Assembly: GCF_022346545.1 (NCBI RefSeq)
Contig: NZ_JAKRNU010000007.1
Span: 124,001 to 188,000 of the forward strand
From: Sporosarcina sp. ACRSM
GTDB taxonomy: Bacteria > Bacillota > Bacilli > Bacillales_A > Planococcaceae
Reading direction: 5' to 3'
DNA: 64,000 nucleotides
In this document: in pieces, positions 16,368 through 24,505 of the stretch
Numbering within the stretch: position 1 is the stretch's first letter
How the letters are laid out: each line of letters opens with the position of its first letter
Position numbers and translations under genes: made by a program
Notes under the pieces: model-generated
What the model was told of the DNA's origin: nothing
The model's database searches: none
The model's input: the letters and a program-made list of their open reading frames with translations, nothing else

Positions 16368-17147
16368 TTATCCGCCGATTCTTATTTTCTGGCCAATTCT
16401 TTCTAACGTCCCTAAAATGCTCATAGCGGCTAAATAGCTCGTCTTCGGATTTTCCGGAAGCGGATTATTGGTAATGGAAAAGGTCGCTTCACCAAAGTCA
16501 CCTATTATCTCCACATGATGCATATTTTTATCAATATGCGGATCAGCTACGAGGCGCACACTCGTCTTTTCTATTCCGATCCCAGCCAAGGACAGCACAA
16601 TGGAGACATTCATGTTTTTTGGAAATTGCCGGATGGCTTCCTTTGCTGTCCCTTCAAATACCGTTTTCGCTTCATCGATGTCTTCCTCGATGAGCGAACG
16701 GGCCGGTTTCCGAGTCGTCAACGACACGCTTGTCACCGTGCCCAAGGCGTGTGCGTTTTGCAATAAGTCCAGACCACCGATAGCCCCAGACGGCAAATGC
16801 ACGTTATGCTTGTACGCATGTGCCAGATCACTGATTTCTGTCAACAACGCTTCATCTGCCAATGCCCCCACGCTGATTAACACAGCGTCCTTTTTCTTCA
16901 GAACAGATGGCAGCAACGTTTTCACCGCTTCGATATTCGCCGCCTCCACAACTAGATCGATGTCCGAATCAAGAAATTCCTCCAAGTCCGTATACAATGT
17001 TACACCAAACTCCGATTCCAACAACCGATATTTTTCCTTGTTTCGTACAAATACACTTGTAACTCGTAAAGTTTCATGCTGACGACAATTCATTTTTTCC
17101 AATAAAAAATGCGCAATCGCCCCTGCACCGATTATCCCGATATTCAT
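16368..17147 (-). CDS. Aspartate dehydrogenase (NadX-like)
   Basis: 259 residues. An N-terminal Rossmann fold (IGIIGAGAIAHFLL, residues 3-16) is followed by the DUF108 domain with LPSGAIGGLD and STTRKPARSL-like (LTTRKPARSL) motifs, as in L-aspartate dehydrogenases (EC 1.4.1.21) that interconvert aspartate and iminosuccinate with NAD(P). Iminosuccinate is a good RidA-type substrate and a ridA gene lies 4 kb away. No nadA/nadC neighbours are present, so a catabolic role is more likely than NAD synthesis. It is separated from the class V gene by a promoter region. Confidence 0.85.
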   Translation of the reverse strand: MNIGIIGAGAIAHFLLEKMNCRQHETLRVTSVFVRNKEKYRLLESEFGVTLYTDLEEFLDSDIDLVVEAANIEAVKTLLPSVLKKKDAVLISVGALADEALLTEISDLAHAYKHNVHLPSGAIGGLDLLQNAHALGTVTSVSLTTRKPARSLIEEDIDEAKTVFEGTAKEAIRQFPKNMNVSIVLSLAGIGIEKTSVRLVADPHIDKNMHHVEIIGDFGEATFSITNNPLPENPKTSYLAAMSILGTLERIGQKIRIGG

Positions 17148-17660
17148 GGTTACCTCCCCATATTGCTTCAGCAGTCTATTGATCTCACTTCCTCATATCG
17201 TAGCCTCTTTAACCCTATATATCAATTTCTTCAATTAATTGCAGTGATAAACTATTAATCCCCTAAATCTAGTTGTTTACTGTCAGTCACCCTGATAGGA
17301 TAAAGCGGATACTTATAATAATTTGAAAATCCAACTCATCAAACATTTTACTCAGGATAGATTCTACTGTTTTTCACTCGTTTATGTTCTTTATATATTC
17401 TTACTGAACAGTATTAAAAAAATGAATATTATTTTGTGAGTATAGTGAATAACTTAAAACTATTTTGATTTTAATCAACTACACAGAAATAAATAGTATT
17501 TCGGAATAGAGATGTTAAAATTATTTAAAGTGAAAGTTTTACACCACAAGGATAAGGCTAGAATGTATAGAACTTAGAACAGCAATATTTGAAGGGGTAA
17601 GACTTTTTCTAAGCAAAGAATGGACAACAGACATATCCATAATTTTTTAGGGGTGGAACA
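17148..17660. other. Intergenic region, promoters only
   Basis: About 510 bp of AT-rich DNA between the divergent aspartate dehydrogenase and nhaC-like genes. I find no ORF with a ribosome site, no stable hairpin and no copy of the 46-bp LysR-type element. It presumably holds the two divergent promoters. Confidence 0.5.
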
Positions 17661-18941
17661 GTGAAGAAAGGGAATCCATGGGCGTTGATCCCATTTGTTG
17701 TTTTTTTGTTTTTATTTATTGGTTCAGGGATTATTACAGGTGATTTTTATGCCTTTCCTGTCATTGTAGCCATTACCATTTCAGGCGCTGTGGCTCTGGC
17801 GATGAATCGAAAAGAACCGTTTGCACGAAAGGTTGATATTTTTTGCCAAGGCGCGGGAAATTTAAATGTCATGCTAATGGTTGTTATTTTTCTCTTAGCT
17901 GGAGCCTTTTCAGAGGTAGCAAAAGGCATGGGGGCAGTGGACTCCACTGTTAACTTTGCTTTATCGGTCGTTCCGCCAAACCTGCTTGTCGTAGGCCTGT
18001 TCATCATTGCCTGCTTTATCTCTTTGTCAATGGGTACATCAGTGGGAACGATTGTGGCACTGGCGCCAATTGGAGTTGGGATAAGCCAGCATACCGATTT
18101 TTCCATAGCTTTAGTAATGGGGGCAATTGTTGGCGGCTCAATGTTTGGCGATAATTTATCCTTTATTTCAGATACAACCATTACTGCCACTCGTTCACAA
18201 GGCGCAGAAATGAAGGATAAATTCAAGGTGAATTTTTGGATTGTGTTGCCGGCAGCTATTGTCACGGGCATTATTTTAGGGGCTATTACTATGGGTGAAA
18301 CGGCACAAGTGGAGCATTTAAGCTATAGTTGGGTAAAAATTGTTCCCTATGTTTTGGTTATTATTTTTGCGTTAGCTGGAATGAATGTTTTTCTTGTTCT
18401 AGCATTAGGGATTATTCTCGCCGGGGCTGTCGGCTTAGCGGATGGCAGCTATCAATTAATGAACCTTTTTGAAAATATAGGCGGAGGAATGGCAGGCATG
18501 TATGAAATGGCCTTTCTAGCGATATTAATAGCTGGAATGGTGGAGGTTATTAAATTTAACGGTGGAGTTGACTTTCTGCTTCAACTTGCGACACGAAGGA
18601 TTAAATCGAAAAAGGGTGCAGAATTTGGAATTGCCGGACTTGTAGGCCTAACTAATTTATCGACGGCCAATAATACGATTGCTATTTTAATTGCTGGTCC
18701 GCTTGCAAAAAATATTGCTGATCAGTATGGGATTGAGCCGCGAAAATCCGCAAGTATATTAGATATATTCTCCTGTACGATCCAAGGCCTTCTACCATAC
18801 GGAGCCCAATTCTTGGTAGCCGCAAGCGTAGCTGGAATATCGCCAGTGAGCATCCTTCAATACTCTTTTTATCCAATCCTCATAGGAATCTGCGGAATTA
18901 TTGCTATCCTCGTCGGATACCCGGCAAAAAAGAAAGCTTGA
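17661..18941 (+). CDS. Na+/H+ antiporter NhaC family protein
   Basis: 426 residues with about 11-12 transmembrane segments. The block SMGTSVGTIVALAPIGVGIS followed by GGSMFGDNLSFISDTTI is diagnostic of the NhaC superfamily. The C-terminal half repeats the fold (NLSTANNTIAILIAGPLAKNIA). Homologs exchange Na+ for H+, or malate/lactate in the case of MleN. The location beside amino-acid catabolic genes leaves an organic-substrate antiporter open. RBS AGGGGTGG precedes a GTG start. Confidence 0.85.
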   Translation: MKKGNPWALIPFVVFLFLFIGSGIITGDFYAFPVIVAITISGAVALAMNRKEPFARKVDIFCQGAGNLNVMLMVVIFLLAGAFSEVAKGMGAVDSTVNFALSVVPPNLLVVGLFIIACFISLSMGTSVGTIVALAPIGVGISQHTDFSIALVMGAIVGGSMFGDNLSFISDTTITATRSQGAEMKDKFKVNFWIVLPAAIVTGIILGAITMGETAQVEHLSYSWVKIVPYVLVIIFALAGMNVFLVLALGIILAGAVGLADGSYQLMNLFENIGGGMAGMYEMAFLAILIAGMVEVIKFNGGVDFLLQLATRRIKSKKGAEFGIAGLVGLTNLSTANNTIAILIAGPLAKNIADQYGIEPRKSASILDIFSCTIQGLLPYGAQFLVAASVAGISPVSILQYSFYPILIGICGIIAILVGYPAKKKA

Positions 18942-18958
18942 ACTTCATCATTTTAAAA

Positions 18959-19000
18959 AAGACGCAACTTATGTTTTTTAAAAAACATAAGTTGCGTCTT
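18959..19000 (+). terminator. Strong rho-independent terminator
   Basis: A near-perfect palindrome (AAGACGCAACTTATG / CATAAGTTGCGTCTT around an A/T-rich centre) just after the nhaC-like stop; it can also serve the small minus-strand gene. Confidence 0.85.
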
Positions 19001-19033
19001 CTTTAGTGTTGCCATTTTTGCGAAGTTGGAAGT

Positions 19034-19168
19034 TTAATTTTCATGGGAGTTGGATTTAATCCCAGCCCCACAAAGCGGAATATCGAAGACACTGCCACAC
19101 ACGCATCGCCATACGGTTGTTTTAATCGCATGTTCTTTTCCACAATCATTGCAACGATATTGTTCCAT
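19034..19168 (-). CDS. Small zinc-ribbon protein (44 aa)
   Basis: A 44-residue frame with a strong RBS (GGAGGGGGAT) and ATG at 19168. It reads MEQYRCNDCGKEH, then WRCVCGSVF, that is CxxC and CxC pairs 15 residues apart, as in the N-terminal zinc ribbon of threonine synthase-like proteins. Nothing follows the ribbon except 15 polar residues. It is flanked by a terminator and is apparently monocistronic. Function unknown; it may be a stand-alone metal-binding domain. Confidence 0.65.
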   Translation of the reverse strand: MEQYRCNDCGKEHAIKTTVWRCVCGSVFDIPLCGAGIKSNSHEN

Positions 19169-19365
19169 CAGTGATCCCCCTCCTAATATCTTTTTATCGA
19201 AAATAAGACTCTTTCTACCATGATATCACTTCTATATATAGTATCCTCTATATATTTTTTTGAATAATCGCAGTTCTTTACGAATAGTCTCCCAAAATCT
19301 GGTTGATTGCTAGGAGTTGCTCTGCTACGATGAACTTACTACTTATCCAAAAGGGGTGAACACTT

Positions 19366-19422
19366 ATGTTGCTAGCACCTTTATTCGAAAATGATGTACC
19401 AGCAGCACTCTCCCGCTCTTAA
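19366..19422 (+). CDS. Leader peptide (18 aa) of the DMT gene
   Basis: AAAGGGGTG precedes an ATG that opens an 18-codon frame, MLLAPLFENDVPAALSRS, whose stop codon lies inside the first arm of a 13-bp hairpin. It ends 63 nt before the DMT transporter start. Position, RBS and overlap with mutually exclusive RNA structures suggest a translated regulatory leader. Confidence 0.55.
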   Translation: MLLAPLFENDVPAALSRS

Positions 19423-19479
19423 TGGAGAGAGAACTGCTTCTCTCCGTTAAGGCGTAATTAGCCAAACTAAAACGGAGGG
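19418..19479 (+). promoter_or_regulatory. Translational attenuator with competing stems
   Basis: Arm 1 (19418-19430, CTTAATGGAGAGA) pairs with arm 2 (19439-19451, TCTCTCCGTTAAG) over 13 bp with one G-U. Arm 2 can alternatively pair through CTCTCCGTT (19440-19448) with AACGGAGGG (19471-19479), which is the ribosome site of the DMT gene. A ribosome at the leader stop codon would melt arm 1 and free arm 2 to hide the site. The pairing is seen in sequence; the mechanism is inferred. Confidence 0.55.
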
Positions 19480-19485
19480 TATAAA

Positions 19486-20388
19486 ATGAAAAATACATGG
19501 ATCGGTTCTTTATTTTTAATCTTGGCTTCAAGTATCTGGGGAGGCATGTATGTGGTTGTGAAGGTCGTAGTGGCCGTCATCCCCCCATTGGAACTTGTGT
19601 GGATGCGTTATTTAATCGCACTTGTTGCACTCGTTATTATCGGACTGGTGACAAGACAAAATTGGAGAATCCAAAGACGTCACTTTGGCATCATCATTGC
19701 CATTTCACTAATCGGGTACGTCATTTCCATTGTTACGCAAGAAACAGGTACAATGCTCTCCACTGCACAAATGGGAGCGATCATCACTTCTACAACACCT
19801 GCATTCATGGTTTTGTTTGCTAGTTTAATTCTCAAAGAACGTTTAACTTTAAAGAAAGCGATTTCCGTTAGTTTAGCCACACTCGGCGTGATTACCATTG
19901 TTGGCATTGACGATATTAACATGTCCAGCATGCTTGGGGGAGTCTCACTGACTATAGCAGCATTGACATGGGCGTTAATGTCCGTACTCATCAAACGTGT
20001 CCCGAGCGATTATTCACAAATTGTTGTGACAACCTATGCCACATTCATTGCATTTATTGTGTTAACGCCATTTGTCATCCCAAGATTACCGCAAATCGCT
20101 CTGAACGATTTGATGGATCCGACCATTTGGGGTGGATTACTGTATTTGGGGATCATCTCGACATCCATCGCATTTCTATTATGGAACCGCGGATTACAAA
20201 TGTTAAATGCATCGAGTGGGGGAATTTTCTTTTTCTTCCAACCCGTCGTTGGGACATTATTGGGATGGGCAATACTCGGTGAAACGATCAGTATCACCTT
20301 TTGGACCGGTTCCATTTTAATTCTGCTAGGGGTCTTAATCGTTATGATAGATCGACCAGAAGAACCAAAGCATGTATTTTCTCAATAA
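19486..20388 (+). CDS. EamA/DMT family transporter
   Basis: 300 residues with ten predicted transmembrane helices in two EamA repeats (first starting ASSIWGGMYVVVKVV, second SLTIAALTWALMSVLIKR). It most likely exports a metabolite or drug; the substrate is unknown. Its ribosome site AACGGAGGG can pair with the leader hairpin described above, so synthesis appears to be controlled by translation of the 18-codon leader. It is monocistronic with its own terminator. Confidence 0.88.
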   Translation: MKNTWIGSLFLILASSIWGGMYVVVKVVVAVIPPLELVWMRYLIALVALVIIGLVTRQNWRIQRRHFGIIIAISLIGYVISIVTQETGTMLSTAQMGAIITSTTPAFMVLFASLILKERLTLKKAISVSLATLGVITIVGIDDINMSSMLGGVSLTIAALTWALMSVLIKRVPSDYSQIVVTTYATFIAFIVLTPFVIPRLPQIALNDLMDPTIWGGLLYLGIISTSIAFLLWNRGLQMLNASSGGIFFFFQPVVGTLLGWAILGETISITFWTGSILILLGVLIVMIDRPEEPKHVFSQ

Positions 20389-20400
20389 ATAATACAAAAA

Positions 20401-20434
20401 CACAAGTGGTGTCAATCTCCCACTTGTGTTTTTT
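20401..20434 (+). terminator. Terminator of the DMT gene
   Basis: CACAAGTGG / CCACTTGTG stem followed by TTTTTT, 12 nt past the stop codon. Confidence 0.85.
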
Positions 20435-20561
20435 GTTATTTATAAAAAACTACGATGAATGGCATCCTAGCGCAGATATTGTGTAATACCATGACTAATA
20501 AAAATAAATTGTTTCAATATAGTATAATCGAGAGAAAGTTTGTGAAAATGAGGTGTAACTC

Positions 20562-22589
20562 TTGCAGATTGAATCGATTTTAATAAAAAATTTTATGATG
20601 ATGTCTTTCGACGAATGGACGGTTGCGTCAAGAGAAGAAATCTTCAAAGAAACAGCTATCATTCTCGTTAACGACTCACATGGGCAAGTGATTGGAGGCA
20701 TAACTGCGGATAACCCCGAAGAAATTCTAGCGGTTGGCGTGATACCAATTGATCGGCTGTATGAGGGAGAAAAAGACTGGGAAGATTACAGTATGATTCT
20801 GGCCACAGATGAACAAGAAAGAATCATAGGATGCCTCAAACAAGAGGAGCTTGCTTTTGCTCTTTATCGCCATTTCAAGGAAGAGGCTTGTTATTTTAAA
20901 TCGGTTTTATCTTCCCTTCCACTTGAAGTTTCCATGATTGATGAATCAGGAAAAACATGTTTTTTGAATGACCAAGTCTTGAAGATTCATGGCATAAAAA
21001 GAGAAGAAGTCATGGATTATGATTTGAAGGATTTATATCACGGTTGTCACCTTAACACACTTCTCAATGAAATGGATAAGAAAGTCGTCATGAAAGTGAC
21101 AGATGATCGAAAAGGCGCTTATATTCAAACCAATGTTTTGCAAAGCGATCGACTCATAGGAGCCATTCAACTCTATTGGAAAGCGGAGGAAATCGAAAAG
21201 ATTGCGATGAATTTGGATCGTTTTAAGAATCTATCGACTGATTTCCAAGCGATTGTTGATGCTTCTTACGATGTCATTTACGTATCTGATGGAACGGGTA
21301 TGACCTTACATGCCAGCTCGGCATGCGAAGATCTTTGGGGATATAAATCCGAGGAGCTTATTGGAAAAAGTATTTATAAACTTGAGGAAATGGGTGTTTT
21401 TTATCCCTCTGTCACACGACAAGTACTAGAGAAAAAACAGAAAGTACAAGTATTCCAGACAACCAAAAAAGGGCGAAGGCTCGTTTGTATCGGGACTCCG
21501 ATCAAGGATGAAAAAGGAAATATTATTCGTGTTGTCAACGCATCACGTGACATTACTGAAGAAAATCATCTTCGCATGGAATTAGAGGAAATGAGGCTAC
21601 TGACAGAAGGGTACAAACAGCAACTCAGTCAGTTAAAGGGATTGGAAATGGAAAGTGAGTCGTTCATCTTAAAAAGCGAACGGATGGAGGGCGTCATGAC
21701 GCTTGCGAGAAAGGTTGCGGAAGTAGACTCTACCATTCTTATTCAAGGAGAATCCGGCGTAGGTAAAGAAGTGATTGCATCTTATATTCACCGGAAAAGT
21801 GAAAGGAAGGACGAGCCTTTCATCAAGGTGAATTGTGGTGCAATCCCCGAAAACTTACTGGAATCTGAGCTATTTGGTTATGAGAAAGGGGCTTTCACGG
21901 GGGCTTCCAAAACAGGCAAGCCTGGTTTATTCGAATTGGCCAACAACGGGACGATTTTCCTCGATGAGATTGGTGAGATCCCTCTTGCCCTTCAAGTAAA
22001 ATTACTACGAGTTTTGCAAGAAATGGAATTTACACGCATTGGGGGGACAAAACCGATATCGGTAAATGTACGCATTATTGCAGCGACTAATCGAAATCTG
22101 CAAGAAGAAATGAAAAAAGGAAATTTCCGGGAGGACTTGTATTATCGTCTGAACGTGGTCCCCCTCTTCATCCCTCCGTTGCGGGAAAGAAAAGACGATA
22201 TTTTAGCACTCACACTCCACTTTATACAGAATTTCAATGAAAAATTTCAAACTTGCAAAACCTTTTCCCCGGCTGTACTTGATCTATTTCAAACGTATGC
22301 TTGGGCTGGAAATGTTAGAGAACTCCAAAATATGATCGAACGGCTTATTGTGACTGCAGATGCGCCTATCATAGACATTGAGCATCTTCCAGATTCACTT
22401 ATGGACGGCAAGGATTTACCGGCGGTCCATGTGACAGACATCATACCAATTAAAGAGGCAATCCATTTAGTTGAATCCCAGCTATTACTTTTGGCAAAAA
22501 AGAAATATGGAACAACCATAAAAATTGCCGAAGTGTTAGAAGTTAACCAATCTACGGTGAGTAGAAAGCTGAAAAAAGTTAGCATCTAA
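20562..22589 (+). CDS. Sigma-54 dependent activator with PAS domains
   Basis: 675 residues. The N-terminal 100 residues are of uncertain type, followed by two PAS domains (about 110-200 and 225-335), a short coiled linker, an AAA+ domain with Walker A GESGVGKE (396-403), GAFTGA (443-448) that contacts sigma-54, and Walker B GTIFLDEIGEIP. A Fis-like helix-turn-helix ends the protein (IKIAEVLEVNQSTVSRKLKK). TTG start with GAGGTG upstream. It lies directly upstream of three palindromes and a sigma-54 promoter that leads into the MFS/asparaginase/dehydrogenase genes, which it should activate with SigL. Confidence 0.92.
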   Translation: MQIESILIKNFMMMSFDEWTVASREEIFKETAIILVNDSHGQVIGGITADNPEEILAVGVIPIDRLYEGEKDWEDYSMILATDEQERIIGCLKQEELAFALYRHFKEEACYFKSVLSSLPLEVSMIDESGKTCFLNDQVLKIHGIKREEVMDYDLKDLYHGCHLNTLLNEMDKKVVMKVTDDRKGAYIQTNVLQSDRLIGAIQLYWKAEEIEKIAMNLDRFKNLSTDFQAIVDASYDVIYVSDGTGMTLHASSACEDLWGYKSEELIGKSIYKLEEMGVFYPSVTRQVLEKKQKVQVFQTTKKGRRLVCIGTPIKDEKGNIIRVVNASRDITEENHLRMELEEMRLLTEGYKQQLSQLKGLEMESESFILKSERMEGVMTLARKVAEVDSTILIQGESGVGKEVIASYIHRKSERKDEPFIKVNCGAIPENLLESELFGYEKGAFTGASKTGKPGLFELANNGTIFLDEIGEIPLALQVKLLRVLQEMEFTRIGGTKPISVNVRIIAATNRNLQEEMKKGNFREDLYYRLNVVPLFIPPLRERKDDILALTLHFIQNFNEKFQTCKTFSPAVLDLFQTYAWAGNVRELQNMIERLIVTADAPIIDIEHLPDSLMDGKDLPAVHVTDIIPIKEAIHLVESQLLLLAKKKYGTTIKIAEVLEVNQSTVSRKLKKVSI

Positions 22590-22603
22590 TCATACAAATC
22601 TTA

Positions 22604-22734
22604 TTATGCAATTACGCATAATCACTATGCCGAATTGCAACACATCCATGTAGTGGAGTATTTCTGGGCAAAACAAGCTTCTATTTATGGATATTGCATG
22701 CGTTATCTCTGCAAAAATATGCAAATCTGCATAT
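22604..22734. promoter_or_regulatory. Enhancer (UAS) palindromes for the sigma-54 activator
   Basis: Two clear palindromes with a shared TATGCA core: TTATGC-AATTAC-GCATAA (22604-22621) and ATATGCA-AATC-TGCATAT (22717-22734), with a weaker third site around ATATTGCATGCGTTAT (22691-22706). They lie roughly 90-215 bp upstream of the -24/-12 promoter, the normal place for an activator-binding enhancer. Confidence 0.65.
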
Positions 22735-22771
22735 TTCGTTTTCAAAAGACCAACGTAAAAAGTGTGTTTAC

Positions 22772-22816
22772 GAGAGTATATTTGCCGGAGGACAGGGAAA
22801 TATACTCTTTTTTTAT
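22772..22816 (+). terminator. Terminator of the activator gene
   Basis: GAGTATATTT / AAATATACTC stem followed by a seven-T run. It separates the enhancer sites from the sigma-54 promoter, so activator transcripts do not read into the operon. Confidence 0.8.
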
Positions 22817-22818
22817 TT

Positions 22819-22835
22819 TTGGCATGGTTTTTGCA
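22819..22835 (+). promoter_or_regulatory. Sigma-54 (SigL) -24/-12 promoter
   Basis: TTGGCATGGTTTTTGCA has GG (22821-22822) and GC (22833-22834) separated by exactly 10 nt, matching TTGGCACN5TTGCW. It lies about 160 nt upstream of the MFS gene. Confidence 0.85.
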
Positions 22836-22997
22836 ATTAAGATAACGAGACTGTCAATTGAGTGGGGGGAAGAGTTAAATGATGCCTGGTATTAGTGGAG
22901 TGTGTGAATAGGTTCACCATTATGACGGGGGTAATTGGGACTTAAAAAAACATTCTCCAAATTATTTAAAAGTGAGTGGAAGGGTTAGGTGTTCAAT

Positions 22998-24317
22998 ATG
23001 AAGAAAAATTATCGTTATCAAATTATGTTAATGATGGTGCTGATGGTCATCATTAACTATATCGATAGGGGTGCCATTTCGTACGCACAACAAGACATAA
23101 TTGGCGAGTATGGATTCGATGCGATTTCTTGGGGAGCTGTACTTGGTTATTTTGGATTTGGTTATTTATTTGGTTCGCTCTTTGGCGGTATGTTGGCAGA
23201 CAAAAAAGGTCCAAAATTTGTTTGGATCATTATCGGGATTGGCTGGTCCGTTTTTGTCATTGCCACTGCTTTTGCCGGGGATATCGGTTTGGCACTATTT
23301 GGAGGTTCCGCGCTGACAGGATTTGCCGTCATCCGTATTTTATTTGGCTTTGCAGAAGGTCCCACTTTCTCCACCATCAATAAAACAAATGCAAACTGGG
23401 CTACACCGAAAGAGCGCGGATTTGCTGTGTCTATGGGGCTTTTAGGAACGCCGCTTGGTGCCTTGTTAACGGCTCCTGTAGCAGTTGCACTTTTATCTGT
23501 AACAAGCTGGAAAGTTATGTTTATTATTCTTGGTAGTTTAGGAATCATCTGGGTCATTATCTGGTCAAGAATGTTTACAGATTTACCCGAACAAAACCCA
23601 AAAGTATCAAAAGAAGAACTTGAAAAAATCCGTTCTGTTAAGGATTTATTGCCAAATGAAAAAGTGGTTAGTGAACAAGATGATTCTATAAAATGGTATC
23701 ACTTCTTCCAAAACCCAACACTTATTTTTAATGCTCTAGGCTATTTTGCTTTTCAATACATTAACTTCTTGTTACTCACGTGGACACCTAAATACTTACA
23801 AGATCAATTCGGCTTTCAATTATCTTCTCTCTGGTATTTAGGCATGATTCCTTGGGTCGGGGCTTGTTTTACCGTATTGCTTGGCGGAAAAATTTCGGAC
23901 TATTTACGCATGAAAACAGGAAGTCTTCGTATCGCAAGATCAGGACTAGCTGTCGTTTCATTGTTATTAACAGCTACATGCTTTATGTTAATCCCGACTG
24001 CAAACACGATTGTCGGAGTCATGGTCTTAATGTGTATCGGGAATGCCTTTAATTCACTGCCGAACTCTGTCTATTGGTCCGTCATCATTGACACAGAACC
24101 TAGTCGTGCAGGTACATTTGGCGGGATTACACATTTTATCACGAATACAGCAACCATTATCGCACCTATTTTAACTGGATTCTTAGTGATCAGCTTTGGC
24201 TACTCTTCGATGTTTGTCGCAGCAGCGATTGCAGCGATTATTGGTATGGTAGCGATGGTCTTTGTGAAACCCGGTCAACGGCAATCTAAAAATAAGTTGA
24301 ATGAAGTGAGTGCTTAA
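22998..24317 (+). CDS. MFS transporter, anion:cation symporter type
   Basis: About 439 residues with 12 transmembrane segments. The N-terminal INYIDRGAISYAQQDI motif and GGMLADKKGPK loop are typical of the ACS family (glucarate/galactarate GudP, tartrate and phthalate carriers). I chose ATG 22998 over the GTG at 22989 because GGTTAGGTG fits its spacing. It is the first gene of the sigma-54-driven operon and should import the substrate degraded by the next two enzymes, plausibly a hydroxy-dicarboxylate such as tartrate or malate. Confidence 0.85.
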   Translation: MKKNYRYQIMLMMVLMVIINYIDRGAISYAQQDIIGEYGFDAISWGAVLGYFGFGYLFGSLFGGMLADKKGPKFVWIIIGIGWSVFVIATAFAGDIGLALFGGSALTGFAVIRILFGFAEGPTFSTINKTNANWATPKERGFAVSMGLLGTPLGALLTAPVAVALLSVTSWKVMFIILGSLGIIWVIIWSRMFTDLPEQNPKVSKEELEKIRSVKDLLPNEKVVSEQDDSIKWYHFFQNPTLIFNALGYFAFQYINFLLLTWTPKYLQDQFGFQLSSLWYLGMIPWVGACFTVLLGGKISDYLRMKTGSLRIARSGLAVVSLLLTATCFMLIPTANTIVGVMVLMCIGNAFNSLPNSVYWSVIIDTEPSRAGTFGGITHFITNTATIIAPILTGFLVISFGYSSMFVAAAIAAIIGMVAMVFVKPGQRQSKNKLNEVSA

Positions 24318-24505
24318 ACTGATGGGTTACCCCATTCAGTAAATGGCTTTGTACGGAAAGCGAAACGACAGTTCTAGAAGACTCCCACTTCTATGTTCGC
24401 GAAAGAGTATGGTCATTTCACGCACGTTTATTGATCATCTATCATCTTTAAAGGAGGCCCAAATAGGCTTCCTTCTCGGATTTTTTAGAAATGAGGGTAG
24501 TAGAT

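Noticed and set aside
10587..17147. A beta-hydroxyaspartate cycle locus
   Set aside because: The aldolase, dehydratase and iminosuccinate reductase set of that cycle is not complete here: only an aspartate dehydrogenase-type enzyme and generic PLP enzymes are visible.
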